From the NCBI GenBank assembly GCA_037133915.1, contig JBAXND010000002.1, forward strand, positions 150,735 to 214,734: 64,000 nucleotides of DNA. Reading direction: 5' to 3'. Numbering within the stretch: the first letter of the stretch is position 1; the number at the start of each line of letters is the position of its first letter. The DNA is from Bacteroidota bacterium (GTDB lineage Bacteria > Bacteroidota > Bacteroidia > Bacteroidales > CAIWKO01). The translations under genes and the position numbers were made by a program. Positions 44,714-52,736 of this stretch are shown here, piece by piece. The notes beneath the pieces are model-generated. The model searched no databases. It saw only the letters and a list, made by a program, of their open reading frames with translations, and was not told the DNA's origin.

Positions 44714-45495
44714 CCATCTCTATTTTTCAGGCCGACCTGGCCTGGGAAGACCACGAACGCAATCTGTCGTACTTCGACCGGAAAATCGATGGACTTAATC
44801 AGCCAACAGATTTGATTGTACTGCCCGAAATGTTTGCCACCGGCTTTTCTGTTGATTCAGGAAAATGTGCGCAGGATTTTAACGGCCCCATTTTTAAGTG
44901 GATGAAAGAAAAAGCACAAGAGCGTCAATGCGCTATTACAGGAAGTATGCTTTTTACGGAGAATGGAAATTTATTCAATCGGCTCGTATTTATGTGGCCC
45001 GACGGTAGGTTTGAAACCTATGACAAGCGGCATTTATTCCGCTTTGGGAACGAACATAAACATTTTACGCCGGGCGATAAACGTTTGATTGTTGAACTGA
45101 ACGGTTGGAAAATCAGACCGCTGGTATGCTATGACCTGCGTTTCCCGGTATGGGCAAAAAATACTTACAGCGAAGGCGCTTTTGAATACGATTGTCTTAT
45201 CTATGTTGCCAACTGGCCCGATGCCCGCAGCCATCACTGGAAAACATTATTACTGGCCCGTTCTATTGAGAATATGAGCTATTGCGTGGGTGTAAACCGC
45301 ATTGGTACCGACGGTAAAGGTACGTATCATGGCGGCGATTCTCTGGTTATTGACCCCAAAGGGAAATTACTGGCGGCCATAGAAAAATATACTGAAGGCT
45401 CCGCTACCGTTGTGCTCCGTGCCGAAGAACTACTGCGTTACCGTGAAAAATTCAATGTCGCTCAGGACTGGGACGGTTTTTCAATTAACAATTAA
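44701..45495 (+). CDS. Omega-amidase, nitrilase superfamily (YafV/NIT2-like)
   Basis: Hydrolyses the amide of alpha-ketoglutaramate or alpha-ketosuccinamate; 264 residues, cytoplasmic. The Glu-Lys-Cys triad is visible: Glu in LPEMFATGF, Lys in YDKRHLFRFGNEH, Cys in LVCYDLRFPVW. The VNRIGTDGKGTYHGGDS segment near the C-terminus is typical of the YafV branch. It overlaps the aminotransferase gene by 13 bases, a pairing known functionally as the glutamine transaminase-omega-amidase route, which recycles methionine from the salvage keto acid. The gene is followed by AT-rich direct words and then the convergent T9SS gene. Confidence 0.9.
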   Translation: MQDLTISIFQADLAWEDHERNLSYFDRKIDGLNQPTDLIVLPEMFATGFSVDSGKCAQDFNGPIFKWMKEKAQERQCAITGSMLFTENGNLFNRLVFMWPDGRFETYDKRHLFRFGNEHKHFTPGDKRLIVELNGWKIRPLVCYDLRFPVWAKNTYSEGAFEYDCLIYVANWPDARSHHWKTLLLARSIENMSYCVGVNRIGTDGKGTYHGGDSLVIDPKGKLLAAIEKYTEGSATVVLRAEELLRYREKFNVAQDWDGFSINN

Positions 45496-45524
45496 CAATG
45501 AACAATTATTAATTGGCTGAACAA

Positions 45525-46490
45525 TCATCCTCCGATTACCATTTTTTTAGTTATCACCCTGTTTCCCTCTAAGGTAAGCTTCAGGCAATAGATTCCACTG
45601 ACGAGATAATCGCGCTGCAGCGTTATTTTTTCACAATCCGAAAATTCTGCCTGACGAACCCTTGTTCCTTTCGAATCATAGATATCAATATGAGCAGTGC
45701 GATAGGTTCTGTCCAGTATAATTTCTGCCGATGTGCTGACCGGATTTGGTTGGAGCCTTGCAATGGGTGTGTCAACTTCATCAACAGCTCCAAGTACATC
45801 AAGGGCGAACAGTTTGATATCGTCAATCATCCAGCCCTCTCCGGGGTTGTCAATGTTGTCTGAAATAAAATTGAACCTGAGTATCATGGTGTCTGCAGGA
45901 GGCCATTGCTTCACTGCTATATCATGCCATGGGATAACGGTCTGTATCCAGCCGTTCGACCTTCCCGAGTAACCATATGCTCCAGTGTACAAGGTATCAC
46001 TCATTGTGTAGATATTTGACGCTTCAGGGCAGTTGCTCGGATTGTGGTATAGTCCCCAATCTTCAATTATATTTGTCCATGTAAGCCCTTTATCCCAGGA
46101 AACGGTAATATAGCCTCCGTCAGCGAGGGTGTCTGTATCAAATTTATGTTTTATTGAAATAAAAATATCAAAAGGATACCAACTCATATTAAAACCACCG
46201 ATTATTAAATCAAAAAACGAATAGTTATTCGGAGGGTAATTATTGATGGTATCGGTCAAAATTGCACTGTTGGGCGAGTAGGCGCTGTTGAAGAAAATCT
46301 TTTGCGGAACACCTGTTTGCCATATATTATTGGCTGCAGTATCAATGATAATATAGGGCGAAATAGTGTCAAAATTGATGACACGTACGGGAAAAATGGT
46401 ATCGCCGTACCAGCGTTTGTTTTGAGCCTGCATGCTTACGGGCATACCAAGAACGCATAAAAGCAGCGCAATAATAGAAGGTGTTTTCAT
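45525..46490 (-). CDS. T9SS type A sorting domain protein, secreted
   Basis: A 321-residue secreted protein. The signal peptide is MKTPSIIALLLCVLGMPVSMQAQ. The middle (residues about 60-230) is a beta-rich domain with YITVSWDKGLTWTNI and GEGWMIDDIKLFAL, common to MAM/jellyroll-like domains of Bacteroidota exoproteins. The C-terminal 75 residues are a type A sorting domain: LQPNPVSTSAEIIL, IDIYDSKGTRVRQ, YLVSGIYCLKL, VITKKMVIGG. Export through T9SS and surface attachment are expected. No catalytic motif is visible. A -7 box TATATTTG lies 20 bases upstream of the ATG. Confidence 0.88.
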   Translation of the reverse strand: MKTPSIIALLLCVLGMPVSMQAQNKRWYGDTIFPVRVINFDTISPYIIIDTAANNIWQTGVPQKIFFNSAYSPNSAILTDTINNYPPNNYSFFDLIIGGFNMSWYPFDIFISIKHKFDTDTLADGGYITVSWDKGLTWTNIIEDWGLYHNPSNCPEASNIYTMSDTLYTGAYGYSGRSNGWIQTVIPWHDIAVKQWPPADTMILRFNFISDNIDNPGEGWMIDDIKLFALDVLGAVDEVDTPIARLQPNPVSTSAEIILDRTYRTAHIDIYDSKGTRVRQAEFSDCEKITLQRDYLVSGIYCLKLTLEGNRVITKKMVIGG

Positions 46491-46510
46491 TTCAGGAAAT
46501 ATTTACAATT

Positions 46511-46518
46511 CAAATATA
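46511..46518 (-). promoter_or_regulatory. -7 box for the T9SS type A gene
   Basis: TATATTTG on the minus strand, 20 bases before the ATG at 46490. Confidence 0.5.
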
Positions 46519-46619
46519 CAAAATCCTGTGCATCAGAGGCGACAATTATTTTATGTGCCGGCAAAACTTCGGTATTGGGACGGGTTTACAGTGAATAGTT
46601 AACAATTAACAATTAATAA

Positions 46620-46642
46620 TGCCTGTCCGCCTTTGGCGGAAA
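46620..46642 (+). repeat. Dispersed palindromic repeat, copy 2
   Basis: Core TCCGCCTTTGGCGGA, hairpin with a TTT loop, embedded in a 23-base unit shared with 14963-14985 (one mismatch). It is preceded by AACAATTAACAATTAATAA, similar to the flank of copy 1. Confidence 0.75.
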
Positions 46643-46895
46643 CAGTTTACAGCGAAGTGTAATTGTTTGACCATCCCTGAATAGGGTTGGCCGGTTTTAC
46701 AATGAATAATTGATAAGGTTATTTAAAATTATCCCGTCAGGTATATAATATTCATAGAAACGGCGATAATAAACAAATCGGCGGCGCACGTTTAATGATA
46801 GCTCAATTTAATTAGCGTTCATGCGCCGCAACCTGATGAAACGGTTGAAAACAGGTAATAGGTTGAAAATCCATGAATAGATTATAACGATTAAG

Positions 46896-47096
46896 TGTTC
46901 ACAGGTATATCAGGATATCTAACAGACTATCTCCGGAATTGTTCTCAAGTATATCGGAGTGTCTAACAGACTATCTCCGGAATTGTTCACAGGTACATCA
47001 GGATATCTAACAGACTATCTCCGGAAGTGTTCTCAAGTATATCGGAGTGTCTAACAGACTATCTCCGGAAGTGTTCACAGGTATATCAGAATATGT
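46896..47096 (+). repeat. 44-bp tandem repeat, about 4.6 copies, alternating A/B types
   Basis: Units start at 46896, 46940, 46984, 47028 and a partial one at 47072. All full units end in CTAACAGACTATCTCCGGAA. Odd units begin TGTTCACAGG, even units TGTTCTCAAG, with further fixed differences (CAGGATATC against CGGAGTGTC), so the array also reads as an 88-bp dimer repeat. It has no long open frame. Confidence 0.9.
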
Positions 47097-47141
47097 AATT
47101 GAGCATCTGCGTAAGCATCAATTACTAATGCGAATCAAGGG

Positions 47142-47251
47142 TTAGATTTTCTCTGTGTAACTCCGTGATAACTCTGTGTTTCTCCGTGTCAGTTCATTTT
47201 ATTTCAAAGAGGTGCACAGAGAAGGCACAGAGAGCCACAGTTTAGATTTTC
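47142..47251. repeat. CTCTGTG-rich element with 10-bp direct flanks
   Basis: TTAGATTTTC occurs at 47142-47151 and again at 47242-47251, exactly 100 bases apart. Between them, CTCTGTG/CTCCGTG words on the left face CACAGAG words on the right, forming imperfect inverted arms. Similar words occur at 27946-27985. Confidence 0.6.
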
Positions 47252-47278
47252 AAGTCTTGATTAGCATTATTAATTATA

Positions 47279-47312
47279 AAAAAAGCCATCCTTGAGAGAC
47301 AGCTTTTTTTAT
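47279..47312 (-). terminator. Rho-independent terminator of the fabH operon
   Basis: On the minus strand AAGCTGTCT pairs with GGATGGCTT (with G-T pairs), loop CTCAA, followed by a run of T, 16 bases after the fabH stop. Confidence 0.85.
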
Positions 47313-47327
47313 TGAAATATTTTCAGA

Positions 47328-48326
47328 TTATTTTCCGTCGTATGCCCATTTAAGATAAATGGTACCCCATGTAAAGCCTGCGCCGAATGCGGTAAGTATA
47401 ATATTATCACCCTTGTGTAATCTGGGTTCCCATTCCCACAGACACAGCGGAAGTGTTGCGGCTGTAGTGTTTCCGTACTTTTCGATATTTATCATCACCT
47501 TGTCTTTCGACAGTTTCATGCGTTTGGCTGTAGCGTCAATAATGCGCATATTGGCCTGATGAGGTACCAGCCATGCAATATCGTCGGCAGTAAGGTTATT
47601 GCGTGCAATAATTTCTTCAGATACATCGGCCATTTTGGAAACCGCCATTTTAAACACGGCCTGTCCTTCCTGATAGATGAAATGTTCGCGTGCGTCAATG
47701 GTAGCATGCGATGCGGGTTTTACCGATCCGCCGGCTTTCTGGTGCAGATTCACTCTGCCGCTGCCATCAACCTGAAGAATGGAATCCATGATACCGAATT
47801 CCTCGGTAGTAGGCTCGAGCATCACAGCGCCGGCACCGTCGCCAAAAATAACGCAGGTAGCGCGGTCGGTATAGTCAACAATGGATGACATTTTTTCGGC
47901 ACCCACAACAATTACTTTTTTGGCAGAACCCGTTTCTACAAATTTGGATGCGGTGGCCAGTGCATATAAAAAGCCCGAACAGCCCGCGTTCAGATCATAA
48001 CTGAATGCGTTCTTGATTCCGACTTTATCACATATAATATTGGCCGTTGCAGGAAACTGCATATCGGGGGTAACGGTGGCACAAATAAGATAATCAATCT
48101 CTTCAGGTTTGGTGCCGGTCTTTTTAAGAAGCAGATTTACAGCTTCGGTACCCAAATCCGATGAGCCCTTGCCTTCACCTTTCAGTATTCTTCTTTCGGA
48201 GATTCCGGTACGAGAGAGAATCCACTCGTCTGTAGTGTCAACGATACGTTCCAGCTCTTTATTCGTGAGAATATAATCAGGAAGATATCCGGCAACACCG
48301 GTAATCGCTGCTCTGATCCTGGTCAT
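47328..48326 (-). CDS. fabH: 3-oxoacyl-ACP synthase III
   Basis: Condenses acyl-CoA with malonyl-ACP to start fatty acid synthesis; 332 residues, cytoplasmic. The triad is complete: Cys116 in [11 protein letters not shown], His in VPHQANMRI and Asn in YGNTTAAT. The N-terminus [12 protein letters not shown] and [11 protein letters not shown] match FabH. It is the last gene of the operon yceD, rpmF, fabH, which is conserved in bacteria; plsX, often between rpmF and fabH, is not present. A terminator follows directly. Confidence 0.95.
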   Translation of the reverse strand: MTRIRAAITGVAGYLPDYILTNKELERIVDTTDEWILSRTGISERRILKGEGKGSSDLGTEAVNLLLKKTGTKPEEIDYLICATVTPDMQFPATANIICDKVGIKNAFSYDLNAGCSGFLYALATASKFVETGSAKKVIVVGAEKMSSIVDYTDRATCVIFGDGAGAVMLEPTTEEFGIMDSILQVDGSGRVNLHQKAGGSVKPASHATIDAREHFIYQEGQAVFKMAVSKMADVSEEIIARNNLTADDIAWLVPHQANMRIIDATAKRMKLSKDKVMINIEKYGNTTAATLPLCLWEWEPRLHKGDNIILTAFGAGFTWGTIYLKWAYDGK

Positions 48327-48372
48327 TGGTCATCGCATTAAATAGTGATCATTCCGTGGGTTGAAAAGGAAA

Positions 48373-48558
48373 CTAAGCGGTAGCTGTTTTTTCAAGTACC
48401 TGTTTTCCTTTATAAAAGCCACATTCCTTGCAAACGCGATGCAGCAGGATGGGGGCTCCGCAATTAGAACATACGATTACGGTCGGCGCAACGGCCTTTA
48501 CGTGTGTCCTTCTTTTTTTTGTTCTGGTTGATGAGAACCTGTGTTTAGGATGTGCCAT
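48373..48558 (-). CDS. rpmF: 50S ribosomal protein L32
   Basis: A 61-residue ribosomal protein of the large subunit. The start MAHPKHRFSSTRTKKRR is the L32 signature, and four cysteines in CSNCGAP and CKECGFYKG form a zinc-ribbon, so this is the C+ (zinc-binding) form. It lies 13 bases after yceD and 46 bases before fabH. Confidence 0.97.
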   Translation of the reverse strand: MAHPKHRFSSTRTKKRRTHVKAVAPTVIVCSNCGAPILLHRVCKECGFYKGKQVLEKTATA

Positions 48559-48571
48559 AAAGCAAAAAAAT

Positions 48572-49087
48572 TTAATTGATCAACTTCTGGAGGTCGTCCC
48601 AGCGGGAGTCGCTCTCTTCTTTCTTAAGATATTGTTCAAGTTTACGAATAACTTCTTCGTTGCAGGAGCTTTTCCCATGTTCATCTTCGGGATGCACTCT
48701 GCGTATGGGCAGCATCAGGTGAGTAAACTCATAGATGTACTGACTGACATCCAGCTGGTACGATGAGGGAGGCAGAATCACTACTTCATCTGTTTCCTCT
48801 TCGTTATTGTCGCTGAATTTTACATACAGCCTGTTGTTGCCATGCAACGGAAATTCAAGGGGCTCGAGGCAGCGGTCGCACGAAACTTCCGTGATGCCGT
48901 CGATTGAAAAATCAAGAATGAGCGAATCCAGTTCTTTGGTAAGCTCCAGCTCAACTTTTATCTGACCTTTATGAATTTCAGAATATTCAAAATGCTCAAA
49001 GAACGTGTCATCAATGTTAAAAACAAACTGATGCTTCCCGGCTGCAAGACCGTTGAAATTTATTATGAACTGTTTGGTGTCTTCCAC
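48572..49087 (-). CDS. yceD: DUF177 family protein (YceD-like)
   Basis: A protein of about 171 residues, the usual upstream partner of rpmF; in E. coli and plants YceD-type proteins are linked to 23S rRNA accumulation. The core has the DUF177 CxxC motif (VSCDRCLEPLEF) and acidic tail motifs; two further cysteines are not in place, since only one (SCNEE) follows. The start is uncertain: a frame reaches back to 49180, overlapping the upstream gene, but a perfect promoter at 49112-49142 would put the transcript start near 49105, so the GTG at 49087 (VEDTKQFIINFNGL) is preferred. Confidence 0.85.
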   Translation of the reverse strand: MEDTKQFIINFNGLAAGKHQFVFNIDDTFFEHFEYSEIHKGQIKVELELTKELDSLILDFSIDGITEVSCDRCLEPLEFPLHGNNRLYVKFSDNNEEETDEVVILPPSSYQLDVSQYIYEFTHLMLPIRRVHPEDEHGKSSCNEEVIRKLEQYLKKEESDSRWDDLQKLIN

Positions 49088-49111
49088 AACAAATCCCTGT
49101 TTAAAGGGGGG

Positions 49112-49142
49112 CAAAATTACATAAATTATCGGGAATAACAAA
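49112..49142 (-). promoter_or_regulatory. Consensus promoter of the yceD-rpmF-fabH operon
   Basis: On the minus strand TTTG (49139-49142), exactly 19 bases, then TAATTTTG (49112-49119). Both elements match the Bacteroidota sigma consensus without a mismatch. The transcript would start near 49105, 18 bases before the GTG at 49087. Confidence 0.75.
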
Positions 49143-49145
49143 TTA

Positions 49146-52100
49146 TTATTTGAAGGCTTTTTCAGGAAGCCCGTCGCCACTTAGTTTCAGTCGGTCAAAG
49201 TACGCAGGTACTTCACCTCCGGTAAGTTTGTTAACATACAGCTTCGCAAGATACTGTCCCAGCATAAATCCCTGTCCCCTCAGACCCACGAAAAGCCCGA
49301 GTTCTGTATCAATAACCATACGGGGCTCAATGTAATAGCCTGCCCACACGGCCTGGAAACCTACCGACGAAAGTGCCGGAATCCAGTCAACAAATGTTTC
49401 GGTAGCAATCTCAATAAATTCTTTTGAATTAATCTTTACATTGCCCAGCGCTTCCTGTGCATCAACTGCCGGTGAGGCACAGCCGATTACCTGACCGGTT
49501 TCAGCCAGCTGCTGTCCGTAAACAGCCGAAAATCCTTTGTGCTTGCGCCGGTCAATAAGCATATCAAGCGGAGCGCCGTTGAGTCCCAGCATGGGTAATC
49601 TGCGGGTAATAAACGCCTGATGCTTAACCGGGTAAAGTCCGGTTTCCAGACCCAGCTTTTTCGCAAACTTATCGCTGTCGGGCCCTAGCGCATTAATAAA
49701 CACCTCGGTATGGTATTCCTTGTATTTTTTCTCATGGTCCTGTACCAGCACGATATAGGTTTTGCCTTCTTTTCTGATATCTATCAACCGGCAATCTTCG
49801 AGTATGGTGCCTCCTTTTTCGATACCGATACGGCGGATAAGGTCAATAACCCTGCCAGGCGTGGCCTGCCAGCAATTATGAGTGACCAGAGCTGCCGAGT
49901 ATTTGTCCAGTTTTGCATTAAAATACGGCGATATTTCTTTGCGGAAGTCTTTGGCATCTACCATATAAGCATCAGACCACGACATGGAATCTACACAGGC
50001 TTTGTACATTGCCTCGTCGTGCGCAAAATTCACATAGCGTATCTGCTTGTAATTAATATCGTGAAGCTGTTGTAATTCTTTGAATATCTCAAGATTATGT
50101 TCGGCAATATCTGCGATTTCAGGAAGGCTGAATGCGGGTCTTCCGCCGGCGATGTTGCGCCACGACGCGCCACGGCCATAGTTTGCCAGCACCGGTTTGA
50201 GACCGGCTTCAGACAGATATCTGAACAAAGAGCTTCCGCCTATGCCGCCACCGGCAACAAATGAAGCTACTTTTATCTGCTGTGGTTTTTCGGTTCCTAT
50301 GGACGTAATTACCCTTTCGTTGATGCCTTGAGGGTAAAGCTCACCCATACTGATCTGGTTCGACAGCGGTCCCCGGGGCGTTGCGTCTCCGACAATAGAA
50401 ACGCCCGAGCCGCGCAGCGTCTGTTTTAACCGGCGGATGCAGCGTTTGCCTCGGCAGGCGCCCATTCCGAGGCGGGTGGTATGTTTTATTTCGTCTACAG
50501 AAATAAACTGGCGGTCGCCGATAACTTCCTGTATCTCGCTCAGCGTAACATCATCGCAATGACAAATGTATTTTTCTTCTTCAAGTTCCACCTGGGTTTT
50601 GTGCATTGTAACAGGCTCAGGGTAATCAGATTTTACAATAAATCCGCGTACATCCATCAGCCCAGCCCCGTGAATAGTCTCCGATTTCAGACGGACAACA
50701 TTGGTTTTATTCGGTTTTTTCAGAACTTTTTCAATGAAACCTTCTCCCAGTTTTTTACCATTATTATCTACCAGATAAACCGCTGATTTTTCTTCAACCG
50801 CATATTCAACGGGCATAAACAGCCAGTCTTTTTTGGTGCTGTATCCAAAAATTGCCAGTCCGGGACATTGATAAACGCAATCCATGCAGCCGATGCATTT
50901 ATCAAAATCTATCTGCGGCACCGTACTCGTGGATGTTTTGGTAATGGCGGCGTGAGGGCAGGCAAATTCGCAGGGGTTGCAGGCAAAGCCGTAGAGGCAG
51001 TCGATGAGCACAAAGGGCTTGGCGTCCATGCGTTCTGCTGAAGGGCTGTAAGGCGCTTCAATAATTTTTACCGGATGCTGCTGTGAGTCTATATATTCTT
51101 TTGAAACGGCCAGATATTCGTTATAGCTGAACGGTTCGTTCATTTCCTGTAATATCTCAAAGGCAACCTGCTTTCCGCGTACCACGGCGCTTGTACCTTC
51201 ACCGATGCGGATGGCATCGCCGGCACCCAGACAATTCCTGCCAAACACTTCATAGCCTTTAATCAGCAACTGATCGTCGGGAACAAGACCGGTGCAGATA
51301 TTAATGGCATCAATACCATCAATTATTTTTTCCGTTCCCGGGATGGGTTTAAAATTCTCGCATTCTGCCACCACGGCACCGATAATGCCATCATGATTTT
51401 CATTGGGCAACGCTTTAATCAGGATATGCGACAGCAGAACAGGAATTCCCAATCTGCGGATTCTGTTGGCCTGCACGGGAAAGCCGCCTTCGTTGGGCAT
51501 GGCCTCAACAATGGCTTTCACTTTTGCACCGGCCTGCATAAGCTGATATGATGTCAGATATCCGATATTTCCGGCACCGACCGTGAGAACATTTTTGCCG
51601 AGCAGTGTGAATTCACTGTTCATCATTTTCTGAACAACGGCAGCAGTATAAACTCCGGGCAGGTCATCATTCTCAAACGCAGGCATGAAGGGCACTGCGC
51701 CGGTAGCAATCACCAAAAAATGAGTGTCAACATAATAAATGGTGCCGGTCACCAGATTTTTAACGGCAACGCGTTTACCGTCGAGCAAATCCCAGACGGT
51801 TGAGTTCAGAAAGATTCCCGAATGATCATCACCGGCAAGTGTTTCAGCGATATCGAAACCGCGCATTCCGCCAAATTTCTTTTCTTTCTCAAAAAAGAAG
51901 AACTGGTGGGTTTGCATCAGAAACTGTCCGCCGATACGGTCATTATTATCAATAACAATATTGGGGATGCCGTGTTTGTTCAGTTCTTCGCGGCAAGCCA
52001 GTCCGGCAGGTCCGGCGCCAATGATAACCACGTCGGTTTTATAAACATCAATGCTGTCGGTCTTTATGAAGTCTACCGCTTCCGGTGCGTAATCTTTCGG

Positions 52101-52379
52101 AATTTCAGACACGGTCTTAATTCCGTCGATGCGGGTAATACAAATCCTTTTAATCTTTCCGTCGACCAGCATTTCGCAGGCACCGCATTTGCCGATGCCG
52201 CATTCAAGGCTTCGTTCGCGGTTGCGCAGGCTGTGGCTGTGAACCGGAAATCCTGCCTGATGAAGTGCCGCGGCGATTGTAAATCCGCTTTCGCCTTCTA
52301 TTTCTTTACCTTCAAAAGTAAAAACCACTTTTTTACCTTCGGGAACTTCAAGTATGGGGTGTTTCGTTACTTTATACAT
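49146..52379 (-). CDS. HcnABC-like fusion oxidoreductase (2Fe-2S, FAD, 4Fe-4S, BFD, DAO)
   Basis: A 1077-residue flavo-iron-sulfur protein. Domains in order: a [2Fe-2S] ferredoxin domain with Cys60, 65, 68, 80 (ECGIGKCGACEM); a FAD/NAD-binding disulfide-reductase-type module with GAGPAGLACREEL at about 121 and GAGNIGYLTSY at about 270; a double 4Fe-4S stretch at about 455-515 (CNPCEFACPHA, CIGCMDCVYQCPG); a BFD-type [2Fe-2S] domain at about 608-660 (CHCDDVTLSEIQ, GMGACRGKRC); a DAO-type FAD oxidase domain at about 700-1070 starting VAGGGIGGSS. These are the modules of hydrogen cyanide synthase HcnA+HcnB+HcnC and of octopine, hydroxyproline and D-amino-acid dehydrogenases, here in one chain. 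It would oxidise an amino or imino acid and pass electrons on; substrate unknown. No signal peptide. Confidence 0.85.
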   Translation of the reverse strand: MYKVTKHPILEVPEGKKVVFTFEGKEIEGESGFTIAAALHQAGFPVHSHSLRNRERSLECGIGKCGACEMLVDGKIKRICITRIDGIKTVSEIPKDYAPEAVDFIKTDSIDVYKTDVVIIGAGPAGLACREELNKHGIPNIVIDNNDRIGGQFLMQTHQFFFFEKEKKFGGMRGFDIAETLAGDDHSGIFLNSTVWDLLDGKRVAVKNLVTGTIYYVDTHFLVIATGAVPFMPAFENDDLPGVYTAAVVQKMMNSEFTLLGKNVLTVGAGNIGYLTSYQLMQAGAKVKAIVEAMPNEGGFPVQANRIRRLGIPVLLSHILIKALPNENHDGIIGAVVAECENFKPIPGTEKIIDGIDAINICTGLVPDDQLLIKGYEVFGRNCLGAGDAIRIGEGTSAVVRGKQVAFEILQEMNEPFSYNEYLAVSKEYIDSQQHPVKIIEAPYSPSAERMDAKPFVLIDCLYGFACNPCEFACPHAAITKTSTSTVPQIDFDKCIGCMDCVYQCPGLAIFGYSTKKDWLFMPVEYAVEEKSAVYLVDNNGKKLGEGFIEKVLKKPNKTNVVRLKSETIHGAGLMDVRGFIVKSDYPEPVTMHKTQVELEEEKYICHCDDVTLSEIQEVIGDRQFISVDEIKHTTRLGMGACRGKRCIRRLKQTLRGSGVSIVGDATPRGPLSNQISMGELYPQGINERVITSIGTEKPQQIKVASFVAGGGIGGSSLFRYLSEAGLKPVLANYGRGASWRNIAGGRPAFSLPEIADIAEHNLEIFKELQQLHDINYKQIRYVNFAHDEAMYKACVDSMSWSDAYMVDAKDFRKEISPYFNAKLDKYSAALVTHNCWQATPGRVIDLIRRIGIEKGGTILEDCRLIDIRKEGKTYIVLVQDHEKKYKEYHTEVFINALGPDSDKFAKKLGLETGLYPVKHQAFITRRLPMLGLNGAPLDMLIDRRKHKGFSAVYGQQLAETGQVIGCASPAVDAQEALGNVKINSKEFIEIATETFVDWIPALSSVGFQAVWAGYYIEPRMVIDTELGLFVGLRGQGFMLGQYLAKLYVNKLTGGEVPAYFDRLKLSGDGLPEKAFK

Positions 52380-52446
52380 AACTGATAGGTTTTAAACAAG
52401 CGTAGTGTTGCAGAAACAGTATATTTTTCATTCTGCGATATCGGCG

Positions 52447-52454
52447 CAAAATTA
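52447..52454 (-). promoter_or_regulatory. -7 box for the fusion oxidoreductase
   Basis: TAATTTTG on the minus strand, 67 bases before the ATG at 52379, which would leave a leader of roughly 60 bases. Confidence 0.45.
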
Positions 52455-52712
52455 TATGAATTATTCCTGCTTAAGGACTTTCTGCCCTTTTTTTTTCTCC
52501 GGTAAACGTTAAGTTTTTAATAAAAACCGTATATTGCATTAATTAACTGATATTGTGTAATATAAATAATACTGTTTTTGCAATTGATGCATAAACGGCC
52601 GGCATAGAATTACCGGTATTTTAAAAACTGCAGCTGATGAACGCTATTAATTATTGCCCGGGATAATATCCATATTATATTTACGTTTAAACATACTTGT
52701 CGCTTTTTTGAA

Positions 52713-52720
52713 TAACTTTG
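52713..52720 (+). promoter_or_regulatory. -7 box for the DUF5686 gene
   Basis: TAACTTTG, 16 bases before the ATG at 52737; this close spacing implies a very short leader. Confidence 0.45.
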
Positions 52721-52736
52721 CCCACTTTTTTTGCAC

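Larger units (their letters stand above)
46491..47327. other. 837-base intergenic region rich in repeats
   Basis: No credible gene is seen. Left to right: -7 box at 46511 (minus strand), AACAATTAAC words at about 46601-46619, the palindromic repeat at 46620, an 8-bp inverted repeat GCGGCGCA/TGCGCCGC at 46781-46788 and 46822-46829, the 44-bp tandem repeat at 46896, the CTCTGTG element at 47142 and the fabH terminator at 47279. Confidence 0.8.
52380..52736. other. 357-base divergent intergenic region
   Basis: It holds the start-proximal promoters of the two divergent genes: a minus-strand -7 box at 52447 and a plus-strand one at 52713. The middle (52500-52680) is AT-rich with short CCGG-centred words (GGCCGGC, ACCGGT) but no convincing gene or RNA. 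Confidence 0.6.

Noticed and set aside
46896..47096. CRISPR array
   Set aside because: The units are contiguous with no unique spacers and alternate in two types; there are no cas genes in the window.
49146..52379. Hydrogen cyanide synthase proper
   Set aside because: Domain order fits HcnABC, but the same modules occur in octopine, hydroxyproline and D-amino-acid dehydrogenases; the substrate cannot be told from motifs.
51822..52385. Long plus-strand open frame opposite the fusion oxidoreductase
   Set aside because: It lies wholly antisense to a well supported gene, has no family match or promoter, and low-complexity Phe-rich composition typical of shadow frames.
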